A DNA stretch of 64,000 nucleotides from Thozetella sp. PMI_491 (lineage: Eukaryota > Ascomycota > Sordariomycetes > Chaetosphaeriales > Chaetosphaeriaceae): positions 496,001 through 560,000 of the forward strand of contig MU270019.1 in the NCBI GenBank assembly GCA_021432635.1. The letters run 5' to 3'. The notes beneath the pieces are model-generated. The model saw only the letters and a list, made by a program, of their open reading frames with translations. It made no database searches and was not told where the DNA came from. Shown here in pieces: positions 22,405 to 33,452 of the stretch; position 1 is the stretch's first letter, and every line of letters starts with the position of its first letter. Made by a program: the position numbers and the translations under genes.

Positions 22405-25400
22405 ATGGCAAGCATCACAGCCGGGCGACCAGCACGAGCTGCCCAGATACGCAAAGAAGAGTGGGAGTCGAGAAAACCTTTGATCCGCACGCAATACTTA
22501 GTTCAAAACAAGGAAGTCGACCAGGTTGTGACAGAATTAAGCGACCGTGGATTTGTAGTCACGTAAATGGCCCTCTCTATGCTCCGAGCTACTGTGTTTG
22601 GCGGCTAAACCACCTATTAGCAAACCACAGCTCGAAGCTAAGCTTAAATTATGGGGTTTCCGCAAGAAACTGTCTCCAAATATCTGGCGCCATGTTGAAA
22701 GAGCCATCCAAGACCGCCGTAAAGACTTTAAGGAAACAGTCGTGATCTTATCAGGGCGCAAGCTACCCAGGGAGAAAGTCGAGTACGAAACGAAGAGAAA
22801 CAAACTTCTTACTTGGAAACCTGGTAAATACCCTATTTGGTCCGAGGACTAATATCCACCTACCTTGCCTACCTTGGTTTGCTAACCCTAATACCTCCCT
22901 GTAGTGCCAGACCAGCCGCCACACAGCGATGGCGCCTCCCTTTTCCTCTGCACCCCACGTAACTCGAGCACCCACCTAAGCGAGAGCCTAATCTGGCCAG
23001 AGAACCTCCCGTGGATACAATTCACTCGATCGCAATCTGAACCTTTACTTGCCAGAATTGAACCCGTGCGGGAATTTGCACTCATCCAAACCGCGGCAGT
23101 CGAGGTTGATGCAGATGAAATGACGCCGTGGGAAACGGCACACCTAGATGCACTATGGTCTGCGAGAATGGAATCAATGCCAAAAGCTTCCCAAGCCATG
23201 GCAGTCGAGGCCGGTTCAGGTGAAGCTGGGTCGTGGGAAAAGCAACAGATTGTAATGCTACGGCTCGCTCGCTGCGGGCACGCGATCGCAGAGATGGAGC
23301 TGGCGCCATGGCTTTCTGCGGTTATGGAGAGAATTATGCGCCGAAGTTTGGCAATTTTACTTGGATCCGAGAGCATAGCGATGCAACTTTTCCGCCGGAG
23401 GAGCGTTGACCGTCTTGCTGCTCGATTCGACTGGATTATACCGGAGGCCTATCCAGAGGCCAATCTCCAGGCGGCTGCAATGCTAGTACGCAGTGAGCCG
23501 TCAGAGATGGTCCCGGAAATCCTCAGAATCATCATATACCTCGCTTCAAATCGGCTATTAGCGGACAGTCGCCACGGCTACTAGGAATCGCGCTACCTCG
23601 GAGATATACGAACAATCATCAGCCTTTGTCGCTTGTGTGGCTTAGCAAACTCCCGGACGATTCAAAATCTAGTCAATCTTTCTCTACGCAGTCCAACTCT
23701 AACTGCGCTGCTTGACGTTCTGTTTGAGGCCGCAGTGAACGTTGGCGCCGTGGATATCGTGACATATCTCCTTGAATCGGACTGCCGAATAAGTCTAGAC
23801 AGAGAAGTAGGCCGTCCAGACTGGAGAGCCTTGAATGGGGAGCGGCATGCCAAAGGAACGCCTCTTGAAGTCGCTATTACATATAACTCAATTGCGCTAG
23901 CCGCTGTACTCCTCAAACATGGAGCAAATGTCCATCGCCGTTACGATACGAAAGCAATGTCGCTCCTCTCAGCATCAATTTTCACCCGTTGCCATGGCGA
24001 ATCGCTTGAGATGGTCCGAATACTAGTGCAAAACGGCGCAAATGTAAACGAGACACCAGATGGCAACAATATTTCGCCCCTGCAAGCTGCTATTATCATA
24101 GGCGATATGCCACTTATCGAATTATTGGTCAGCAGAGGTGCAGACTTAAACTACATATTTTATACTCACTCCGACTACACTGGAATGCCAAACCGGCTGC
24201 CTAGCAGGTTTGACGGTCTTGATCATGTTAGCTGTTTAGGTCTTGCTGCTTCCTTCAGCAGGTGCGGATACCAGGGATTGGATTCGTTATTCTTGAAAGA
24301 TGAGGAATACGCGTTAAGTCTATGTCGTTGGCTTCTAGCAAATTATTCCATGCATATGGATCTCTCCTCGGCTAATACCTCGGATGCTATGATTTTAGCC
24401 GCGATGCTCGACTATCTAGAGGTCGTATCATTTCTACATCACGGTGCTTCTCAACAACTTCAATCCAAGAACGGTGGTCTCTCTCCCCTTTTAGCGGCAG
24501 TATTTTCCGGTCATCCGGGGACAACCAAGCGACTTCTCGAGCTGGGCGCCCCCATCAATCAAGATCCAGTCCCAATGACCCAGGGAAATCCAGATAAGGT
24601 CAGGAGTTTCACCTCATGTCTTCTTCACGTGGCTGTTGGATCCGGCTCTACGGACGTGGCGAAGGTTTTACTGCGCAATGGAGCGGATGTGAACGAGCCA
24701 GGTGAGGTTTACCTACACGGCAATCAAAGACCGATTTGCTGGAGATTCCCCGTCTATATGACGAACAAGCTCAAAATATCGCCGTTCCGGTTTGCTATGT
24801 ACTCCGGGATGTACGATATTGCCGTCGAATTTGCAGAGTCTGGGGCTAGAATCTCACCTATAGATCTCAGAGCGGCCGCGAAGACGGGGCATCTTCTTCT
24901 TGTCGCACAGCTTGCCACGCAGCTTCTGAATGCTGGTATTCCTCCGGAAACAGCTACTAGTGATTTCACCGCCGCCATTGAGGACGCGCTACTGTGCGAC
25001 CAAGGGCTAGTTGCGGTGCATATATCAGCCGTCATCGGATCGACCCTCGGGTATCACAGTTCCTCGCTAGCCTTCAGCATCCCGGAAGTGCAATACATCC
25101 AAAAACTTCTCCCAGCCGAGTTTCTTCGTGACCCAGCCAAAATACCACGCCATGAGGATAGGTGCTACCTAGAGACTGCTATTCTCACAGAAAGCCAAGA
25201 CGTCGTCGAGTTTGCATTTTCCTTGGACCGCATAGGATATAGCTCGGGCGCTCTTTGCGCCGCAGTGTTCTCCGCCATCCAGTCCAACTTAGACGCTGAA
25301 AACTTTGTGCTTCAAGAGCTTTTACGCCGACGAGATAAGGCAGATCTCCTTACCATGAACCCGACTCTCGAAAACACAGCCCTGTCGATGGCGGCCTGGT

Positions 25401-27118
25401 CTTCGCGGGGAGACTTGGTAGCTCGATTATTGGAAGGACAACCCAGCTCGCTGCCCAATCATCCAGCGGTCGTTCCACGACGCTGCCCTAGAAAAGTCTG
25501 CAAGAATCCGAACCCCGAGAATATACTCACCATATGGGGTTGGCGCTACAGGGAACTCAAAGAATCGGTAGCGCGGAAACTGAAAGATTGGCACACGTCG
25601 TCATATACCCCAATATCGCCTTTGATATTTGCCGTCGACGCAGGTGATGAGGCCATCATCGAAATGCTATTGGAAGCAGGCTACCGGGCTGATGGGTTCA
25701 CCTTGAGGCTGGCAATACTGCGGAAGACACCGCTTCGTCTCCTCGGTGGGTTGATCAGTGAGTGCAATGATCTCCAAGCGGAATGCGTCGTTCCCGCAGA
25801 CCTTTCGAATCACGCATCTGTCACGAAACCGGAACTATACTTCACCCCAACGTTCTTAGCAATACATATGGGGCGTGTCAACACAGTTACGATGCTACTC
25901 GACGCTGGGGTCGATATCAATTATGATAGACAAATAGGAGCATTCGAGACGTATACTTGTCTCAAAGTTGCAATACGCGCAGGCCAACCTTCATTAGTCA
26001 CTTTACTCCTTGACCGAGGCGCAAAGGTTGATCAGCAGTCAACCCACAAGAGGTTTCGCTACAGCACCGACTTACAAATCGCCGCACAGGCTGGCATGAT
26101 TGGTGTTGCGCAAGTGCTTCTCGCGCGAGGCGCAGATATCAATGCACCTCGGAGGTTTTGGGCTGGGAAGACGGCCCTGGAAGGCGCGGCAATCAACGGG
26201 CGCCTCGACATGGTGCAACTTTTGTTATCTTCCGGTGCCGAGACCGAAGGGGATCGCCGGGTGCAGTATGTCAACGCAGTCCTCGAGGCCAACAAACGAG
26301 GCCATGGTGCGGTTGTATCCCTGCTCAGGTCACATAGAAAGTGGACTGAAGAGGACCAAGCGATCGAGGCGGATACTAAAGGGCCAAAAAGAAGGTTTTG
26401 GCGTCAGTTCCCGCACCTCGAAGAGATATCCTGTGCCGACCTCGTTGATACATTAGTGGAAACCAAAGAATTTTGGATACGCCCTTTTGGTTGGATCGGA
26501 AATCGCAGCTGGAAACCACGCAAATGGCATATACGCGTTGCGGTTCAGGTCCAACAATGGTCGGACTATGTCACTGAGGCAAATCTTTACTCTCGCGTGG
26601 ATGCGGTAAAAGAGGCCATATGCATAGCTAGCCAAACTATCATCGAATATGCCTTGAAACATGACAACGTTTCGAGGGAGGCGATGGACATCGCTTCCGT
26701 GGCTCTTGCGTCTTGGGCCGCCGGGCTTACAAGACAGCATCAAGCGGGAGGCGCCATGGACGCCTCGATAGCAGATTTTCCCCACTCTAGCTTTTTAAAC
26801 GACGCTGAGACCATACGGAATAGCTTCTTTACGATGGATTTTCCCGATTGGGAACCCTTAGGCCCAGCCCAATCCTTGACATGCGCCGGATGCCAGCATT
26901 TCGATTCTGACATCGTCGACGAGGGCAGCAGCGGGTGGAGCAGGCTTTACGACCACGAAGTCGGGTTAGATGAAACAAGAGGGCCAGTCCTGGGTCCTAA
27001 GCTCGTGGATGATGATGGGGATGAAGGAGAGGTGGAACTAGAGAAGCGAAGAGCGTTTCGTGAAGACATGGCTGGGGTGAGAGAAGCCCCGTTCATTCCA
27101 GTCAGCTTCGAGTGGTGA
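22405..27118 (+). pseudogene. Clr5-domain ankyrin-repeat protein gene with an in-frame TAG
   Basis: Three exons join in phase (22405-22562, 22621-22823, 22905-27118) to 1,525 codons including the final stop. The N-terminus is a Clr5 domain (KEEWE..., a hydrophobic LIRTQYL helix, then LKLWGFRKK). A long array of degenerate ankyrin repeats follows, for example VLLRNGADVNEPG, LLLDRGAKVDQQS and VLLARGADINAP. Such proteins are probably scaffolds or regulators, and many occur in fungal accessory regions. A TAG at 23582-23584 interrupts a frame that is coding on both sides, at a place where Trp would fit (HGY-stop-ESRYLGDI). Skipping it needs an alternative 76-nt intron (about 23509-23584) that would remove likely coding sequence. 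If the TAG holds, only a 346-residue N-terminal product or a downstream-initiated ankyrin product remains. Confidence 0.75.
23582..23584 (+). other. In-frame TAG inside the ankyrin gene
   Basis: The 17 codons between this TAG and base 23633, and the frame beyond, read on in the same phase with family-like sequence. This is a point nonsense change, not a frameshift. Confidence 0.8.
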
Positions 27119-27892
27119 TTCAATGTCGAACTATCACAATCACCTTAAATACTAATATCTTTTTTTTTTTTTTAAAAAAAAAAAAAAGAAAATACAAACT
27201 TGACTGGTTATAAAAAATAAAAAAGTACAATTTGTAACGGGCTACGCCTAGTTGGTGGCCTCGTTGCCTCTCGGCCGCTCCTGATCGGAGCTGGCGCCTG
27301 CACCCTAGAGCTAGGGTTAGGGTTATCCCACCCGGGGGGGGAGGCGCTAGAGCTCTTGAGCAGTGGACCTACCCCCTGCTTGCCACTATTCCTAGTAGAG
27401 CTGTTACCGTGCCGACGACTATCTGTCCTCTGATCAGAGCCCCCATATCATAGTTTAGATGTTTCTTTCCCTTTTCTCCTTAGATTTACTATACTTGTTG
27501 AGTGGGCTATGGTTAATTAAATAAACTCCTTAAACCCTTACACAATTATTTATAATAAGGCTTAATTATATATTTAGTATAATATTCTTGCTTTTAGCGG
27601 GAATAAGTGAGTTACTAGTGTGGGATAATATAGCTATTTTATAGGGATAAGTAAGTGAATATTTAATATATTGACCCGGCAGCTGCATTAGTAACACTCA
27701 GGAAGGTTGGAGAGGATACCTCAATAGGTGTATATGCAAACGCTCACTGTCCCATCGCTTGCGACCTAATATGACTTAACTAGATCCCAGTCACAGAAGC
27801 GCGGTCTTCGAGGTTACAGCCAATTCCAGGCTTGACACCCATGGGATCATATCAAGTTCGCGTCCTAAACTCAGCCGCCCCCTGCTTTTCGT
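27119..27892. other. AT-rich intergenic block
   Basis: It begins with a T-run followed by an A-run at about 27160-27188. A GC-rich patch with two TTAGGG-like units follows at 27311-27327, then strongly AT-rich sequence from 27480. No gene is seen. The TA-rich texture resembles DNA altered by repeat-induced point mutation. Confidence 0.5.
27311..27327. repeat. Short interstitial telomere-like repeat
   Basis: The sequence CTAGGGTTAGGGTTATCC contains two overlapping TTAGGG-type units, the telomere unit of filamentous ascomycetes. It is too short to imply an ancient chromosome end. Confidence 0.4.
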
Positions 27893-28300
27893 CTATAGAA
27901 ATGATACAAGACCACACCAAACGACAACACTTGCTACAGCCAGGGTAACCCCCAGCCAGGATTCCTCCCTACTTTTGGTAGTGCTCACAGGCATGCACGC
28001 GTCCTGGCTCTAGGCAGCGGGAGCCTCGGTAGTGACAGCCATTATCACCTGCCTATTGCTAGTAATCGTTAGGGTGGATAGATTAGGGCCTATGTTAGAA
28101 CTAGAGGTGTCGTCAGTAATGCCGGCCGACGGGGATATTATAGCTAGTGAAGACAAGGCTATTGGCTTTGCTTAATTACTCGCCTTAGATAAAACCGTCT
28201 AGGTGGCATACTAGCTCCGCCACTCCGTAGGATTAGTAAAGGCTATATACCTAGGTTAGCAATAAATAACCTAATAATAGTATTTTTCTAGGTTATAACT
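27893..28300 (-). pseudogene. Stop-riddled gene remnant with Ser/Thr-rich region and C-terminal hydrophobic helix
   Basis: One minus-strand frame reads through a Ser/Thr-rich segment (SAGITDDTSSSN, then STLTITSN) into a hydrophobic helix SWLGVTLAVASVVVWCGLV and a stop at 27893-27895. The same frame is broken by TAG at 28010-28012, TAA at 28172-28174, TAG at 28199-28201 and TAG at 28211-28213. The 28211 and 28199 stops fit former Trp codons (S-stop-YAT-stop-TVLS). The layout suggests a secreted protein with a membrane or GPI-type tail. The family is not recognised. The 5' limit is unclear. Confidence 0.55.
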
Positions 28301-28660
28301 ATAAGCTACAGTCACGGTCTAGTACCTCATCACAATAGTGATAGTAGCACTATATTTAAGAGATAGGACATAAGGAGTTAATGCAACCTCCTGGAACCCC
28401 TTAACGCACCAGTATATATACCACCTAATATTCTCAGGCAGGGCCTAGCTATAGGCCTTATATATTTAGTAGTAGCCTAGTATAGTAGACGACTATATAG
28501 GCGTTACGCTCTTATATATGTAATTAAGCTAGTAGTATAATGCGTTAGTCTTATTTCTTGAGCCAGGCGGTAGACTAAGGGTGGTATATGTAAGTAGTGT
28601 GTTACAACTAAACAGGCAGGGGATATTGTTAGAGTTAAAAGGGGTGCTGCCGTTGATTGT
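28301..28660. other. AT-rich degenerate DNA
   Basis: TA-rich sequence with frequent stops in all frames, continuing the block above. Probably RIP-altered DNA; no element type can be assigned. Confidence 0.45.
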
Positions 28661-28679
28661 GTCTTTACAAATGACAGGA

Positions 28680-28855
28680 GTTGGAAGTGATTATATCAGA
28701 ACGAGGTGAAGACCTAGTTCAATGGTGCCAACTATCCGCGTCTCGCGGCCATCAAGCAGAAGTATGACCCGGATGGCCTCATCTACGGTGTCACAGGTGT
28801 GGGGAGCGACCAGTTCGCGGTCGATGGAGACGGTAGGCTGTGTAAAGTAGCTTAA
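28680..28855 (+). pseudogene. C-terminal end of an FAD-linked oxidase (BBE type), with in-frame stops
   Basis: The frame ending at TAA 28853-28855 reads NGANYPRLAAIKQKYDPDG, then GVTGVGSDQF and a GRLC terminus. This is the classic C-terminal signature of berberine-bridge-like oxidases. Upstream the same frame holds YQNEV but is cut by TGA at 28688-28690 and TAG at 28715-28717. The TAG lies where relatives have Trp before the F(N/Y)GANY motif. The rest of the enzyme is missing upstream. Its N-terminal counterpart may be the exon at 19983-20269, about 8.4 kb away on the same strand. Confidence 0.8.
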
Positions 28856-29518
28856 TATGAAGCTCATCTCACAACTGGCGCGGGAGGAATGTTGTACGGT
28901 GTATAGCGCCTTGGACTTGAACTGTAGCTATTTGATGCCGAATTTAGCGCCAATAGGGCTTACCCTGCAAGGCAGTCTTTCTTATCTCTATAATGCCGCA
29001 GCGGATCATATACAATGTCATCGACCATCGCTTTGCAGCTGCTATTCTAAGAAGGACGTGAAATGTTATATACCTTGTGGTGACCGGTCTCCGACTCGTT
29101 GCTGACTGGAACGTCAGACGGTATCAACCCCTGAATAACTCGTCATTGCCGCTAGTCTAGAATCCGACCTCGTCGCGCGATCTTAGCGAGGACATACTTA
29201 TTTGTCATGTACTCGAAGTTAGGGGCGAGGTCCTAGGTTAGATACATTGGCAATGAAATGGGGAGTTGGTACGATTTCCCGTTATTTACACTTTGAATAT
29301 CGCGGATAAGCGACCCTATTTCGCGATGAGATCTGCGAGGAGACTCTACCACCGTCTTGTGACACAAATGGCGCGAATTGAGCAAAATATTGTGAATAAT
29401 TCAGTGTGTTATGCAACTATAATCTACCTTATAATCAGACCTGCTATGCAAGTATAACATCCAACCTAATGCAGTCGACTTATAGCCCGCCATACCTAAT
29501 TCTAGATCTAATGGCCCC
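28856..29518. other. Intergenic region
   Basis: No gene is seen. An 82-codon plus-strand frame at 28857-29105 has no motif and starts just after the oxidase remnant's stop. Confidence 0.35.
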
Positions 29519-30222
29519 TTAGCAATCATATCGCATGAACAGACCAAAATTGTATTCCGAGTGATCGACGTCATTTGTCCCAGCCCGGTAGTCCTCTCCA
29601 AATTCAATCAGGTTGTCTGCCGTAACCCAGTCGGGGATTCGGACAAGAAAATCTCCAGAGAACTGATCGCATGGCTCCTTATTAACCACCTGAGCGACAG
29701 ATGTATAGTCCTGGTTCACCCTGAATACGCCCCAAGGGCCGGGGAGAACATCCAGACTTTCGAAGGTAGGATTGGCAGACGAGCTGCCGCCGTTCACTTT
29801 GTGGACACTCAGCAGGTTGTCACCCATGTAGGTGACGCAAGGCCTCCAGCGGCAGGTGTCTGAGCCGGGAAATTTGGCGATGAACTGGCAGTTGCTGTGG
29901 CCGCTGAGGTTCGGGAATCGGACAAGGACGGCCTGTTCCATCTTGGGAGCACCCGACTCTCCTGCGGTGGGTCAGCATCTTTAGATGCAATGAAGAAGAA
30001 CAGCGATTTCTTACCTGGTGGAATGTTCAAAACCTGCGCGTAGACCTCAAGGCCCTGGTTGACCCCCTGACCCTGCCAGTCTTGGTAACGCAGGATCTGA
30101 TACGGAGGGACGATGGAGCCACATGTGGTCGCGGTGGGACCTGTACTGTTGCCAACTGGAACTGCGGATGCAACGCCCAAGAGAACAAGCACCGAAATGA
30201 AGAACGCCTTGAAGGTAGACAT
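29519..30222 (-). CDS. Small secreted protein of unknown family
   Basis: Two exons (30222-30015 and 29961-29519, 53-bp intron) encode 216 aa. A signal peptide covers about residues 1-20, ending near SAVPVG. The mature part has few cysteines (TCGS, NCQF, TCRWRPC, PCDQ and a terminal RYDC) and blocks such as VLVRFPNLSG and DVLPGPWGVFRV. The layout loosely recalls But2-like secreted domains, but I cannot place it firmly. It could be an effector or a cell-wall protein. The splice restores a Gly codon and keeps the frame. Confidence 0.75.
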
Positions 30223-30307
30223 CTTTGACGAGAGCTCTATACCGAGGGGCTTACTTGGTCACCGATAAGGATGCGCAAGAAAACGAAAGACGGTGACAGG
30301 ACGATAG

Positions 30308-30422
30308 GAGGAAAAGAAAAAAAGAGAAAGAAAAAGAAAAGTTTTATGACTTGATGATGGGAAAGAGGATGTTGAGGAGAATAAGTTCAATCCAAGATCT
30401 GCCAATGATTCTCGACTTTATA
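30308..30422 (-). promoter_or_regulatory. Pyrimidine-rich tract and TATA-like box upstream of the small secreted protein
   Basis: Read on the minus strand, a CT-rich run of about 35 nt (30308-30341) and a TATAAA (30417-30422) lie 90-200 bp before the ATG at 30222. Both are common core-promoter features in filamentous fungi. No transcription evidence is available. Confidence 0.4.
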
Positions 30423-31631
30423 CCCTCTGTTGTTTGCCTTGTGTTGAGTCATAGGTGCTCAAGATACAGAATCCCATCAACCAAGCCACCACCATGGAAC
30501 ATGTGCGAATTGGTAGGTTCCATGAGCAAGGAGAGAATAGCCACCACCGACCACAATTTCTCTTCAATCCGGTGTAGGCACACAATGGCTGAAGTGCCGA
30601 AGGCTGACGTTAGCGTAGAATAAACGCCTTCGGAGGGGCTGTGGCGAGGTACTGTGACTTTGCAGTGGGAGGTTTATACTGGCCCACGATACTAGGCGTA
30701 TCATATTTATGATGATGCCATTGGCTGCAAAAAAAAGCCATCGGCAAAGGAGGAATAGTATATAGGCAGCCCTACTCTACGAGCAGCTGATCATTGGTGT
30801 AACGATATAGGGCCGAGATGGTAGGGCTGAAGGACATGGGACGCTAAATTTGGAAACGCAGCCACTATCTCCGAAGCAGCCTCATCGATCGGACTCTACC
30901 AGTTGGCTTCGCTTGATTCACTTGAAGGTCATGAGGCGCTGTTGCAGGTTCAAAAATATAGAACTAAACAGTTTTCTCGCTGCTATTATGTCTAGCCTTG
31001 CAGGCAACGGCTACCTATTTGTGTCCTGCCATTAGTTGTGGACAGTGCTTGGCCTCCTTGGGAACGGATCCTAATAGGATTTGGGCGGACGTGTCTACCT
31101 GTAGCACGCCTGGATGGCCAAGTTGCCCAATCTAAAGTATCTACGTTAGGTTGAAAGTGCCGGGATATGCACAGCTAAAAACGGTTAATCAAGGGAAGCT
31201 CGCCATGATGCTCCACGTATGAGTCGCATCTCTTCCAGAGACGAATCTTGATCGGCGAGATGATGTACGACCGGTTGCCCATTCCTGTGACATGCGCATC
31301 AGCATGGATCTCATTCCTCGGGGCGTCCACAACCGCGTCGCCTCGGCAACAGGCGAGCCGCTGCGTCCCCAATCCCGCGCCCGCCAGTGCTAGCACGGTA
31401 GTCGCAATACCAGCAACTGTGCTATGCTGCTTAATGCGACGAATAAGACTAACTATAATTTTCTTGAAAAAGAGAACATACAAGTCAGATAGCGTATGCT
31501 ACTTATAGACAGTCAAATATAGTCAAAGAAAGAAAAAAGAGAACGGGAGAAAAGGAATAGCTAGACAAGAAAGGCCACTCCCAAGCTTCCTGATCTTTCT
31601 TTTATGGCACGAGGAAGGAGTAGCCAGAGGA
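30423..31631. other. Intergenic region
   Basis: No defensible gene. A 102-codon minus-strand frame at 31175-31483 has a hydrophobic patch but no start context or family motif. Confidence 0.35.
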
Positions 31632-32567
31632 TTAGCCGGAGCAGTATCCAACCTTGGTAGGCTCACAGCCTCCGGCGCAGCCATTGTACATGACACAAGG
31701 GTGGGAGGCGTCAGTGCAAACGTTCTTAAGAGTTGCAGTATCGCCATAGTTGGCGTTAATCCCGGCAACCTCTCCGCCGTTGCGGGCCGTAACTCCTTCG
31801 ATGTATACGTTCCTCTTGCACTGTTTGCTGCACTGTGAAACACCAAGTTAGTCACAGTCATATAGAAGGCCAAACATTGTGCTAGACTAACGTTTCCACA
31901 GGACCGATAGACTTTTCCATAGTCATTAGCATAGAAGTTGATTATCTGGGTACCATAGTTAGTTTCAAGTATTCTGGATCCACGGGTGTAGCCAACTTAC
32001 ATTCACGGTGCCGCACCCGTTGTGCTGGACTATCTTGTCCGCTGCCTTGTATGCTCCACCGCCGATAATCCAGGTATGATCGCCGGCCACGTCGTTTTTC
32101 TACAATGAAGAGCATAAGTTAGATCAGTTATCGGAGAGGTCTGGAGGTCAAACTTACCACAGTGATGGCGTCTTCACACACATCCTCGAACCACACAAAC
32201 TCTAGCGTGCAAGGACCATCACAGTGCACTCCCTCAGCTTGGTTTTTGCCAATGATAACATTCTTGAGAGTCGCGCCTTTTCTTAGGAGGAAAACGGCAT
32301 CGGCATCACCTTTGTAGTCTTTAGTTAAGTATATTCTTAGGTGAGCTTCGACTGCTTACCTCCTTCGGCCTGTTCGTTGCAGGCACCTGATCCGCGGTCG
32401 TACTTGGCCCATCCACCGTCAAATGTAGTGCCAGCTGGAACTTCGATGACCTTAGAGTTGGTCTTTGTAGATGTAGCCACTGGAAGGCCGCCTTCGTAGC
32501 CCAGACAGGCAAAGGCGCCTGGCAGGGCAAAAGCAAAGGCCAGAAACTTTCCGGAAAAGACCATCAT
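31632..32567 (-). CDS. Pectate lyase, polysaccharide lyase family 3
   Basis: Five exons (32567-32360, 32309-32158, 32099-32001, 31945-31892, 31832-31632) encode 237 aa, the usual PL3 size. A signal peptide spans about residues 1-21. PL3 hallmarks are [37 protein letters not shown], the [12 protein letters not shown] segment and the cysteine-rich C-terminus. The enzyme cleaves de-esterified pectin by beta-elimination outside the cell and helps soften plant tissue. All four introns are 48-59 bp with GT-AG ends and keep the frame. A TATA-like ATATATA stretch lies about 100 bp upstream. The gene looks intact. Confidence 0.93.
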
Positions 32568-33452
32568 AGCCAAATTATTTTCGAATTCTAGAAAGATTAA
32601 CCGAAATATGTAGATCTTGAGGCAACGGGAACAAAGCTGAAACTTTAAACAGTCTCTTTTCTCATGGATATATATGTATAACACTTCCATGCATGCGAAC
32701 CCAGCATAACAGGAAAGCCTCGCCACAGGAGTTCAGTCAAGGGAAGAACCTCTCCTTGGAGAGCTAAGGCAGTAATTGGTGGAGTAACCCAATCTTTCGG
32801 TATTATTCTCAAACGAATCACAGAGCCAAGATTCTTGGGTCTGTGCATCTATGAGCTGTTCTATTGGCGGTGATCTATGTATTGAAGGACTCTTCGGTGG
32901 AACCGCCGATGGGCACTATATCGCAATGCGGTATAAATAGGTTTAGCTTAAAGAAGGTATATCAAGGATTATCTCTTAGAAGGCTTGGCTTGTGAGGTTG
33001 GCTTGGCTTGGCGTAAGCGATATGGTTAATCCGTGGCGCGCTTATCGGAGCATTTATCTCGATAGCCATTGTGGCCATACTGTACCTGCTGATTGCCATC
33101 GATGCCTGCACTGCTTCTTGAGCGTTGCAATCTCTTCAGGTTACAGAATAGAGTAGAGTAGCGCGTGTTGAGGTCGCGGTTTGCCAAGGCATGCCCAGAG
33201 CCAGTTCGGAGCTATAATTTCCCACCTCTCTAAAGTCCGACATGCTTCCACTAATGAGCCGTCCCAGTATTCTTGATGTGAAGTACGGAATCTTGACTGA
33301 CTAAATTGATGGTAATTGGCATTAAAAGCTTATGGGATACTGTGGTGCATCGACGGCTCATCAACGGCCGTTCCAGAACAGTAACCAGGGGTATGCCCAG
33401 AAGTGTAAGACTAATGACTTGCAATCGGGAGCTAACTCATGGGATAACTAGA
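32568..33452. other. Intergenic region
   Basis: This holds the pectate lyase promoter on the minus strand and the 3' side of the arrestin gene. A short direct repeat of GGCTTGGCTT-type sequence occurs near 32984-33012. No gene is seen. Confidence 0.35.

Noticed and set aside
23509-23584. 76-nt intron that would remove the TAG in the ankyrin gene
   Set aside because: The donor GTCCCG is poor, and the removed sequence (EILRIIIYLASNRLL) looks like family coding sequence. It is kept only as an alternative to test.
31175-31483. 102-codon minus-strand frame with a hydrophobic patch
   Set aside because: No signal peptide, no splice context and no recognisable family.
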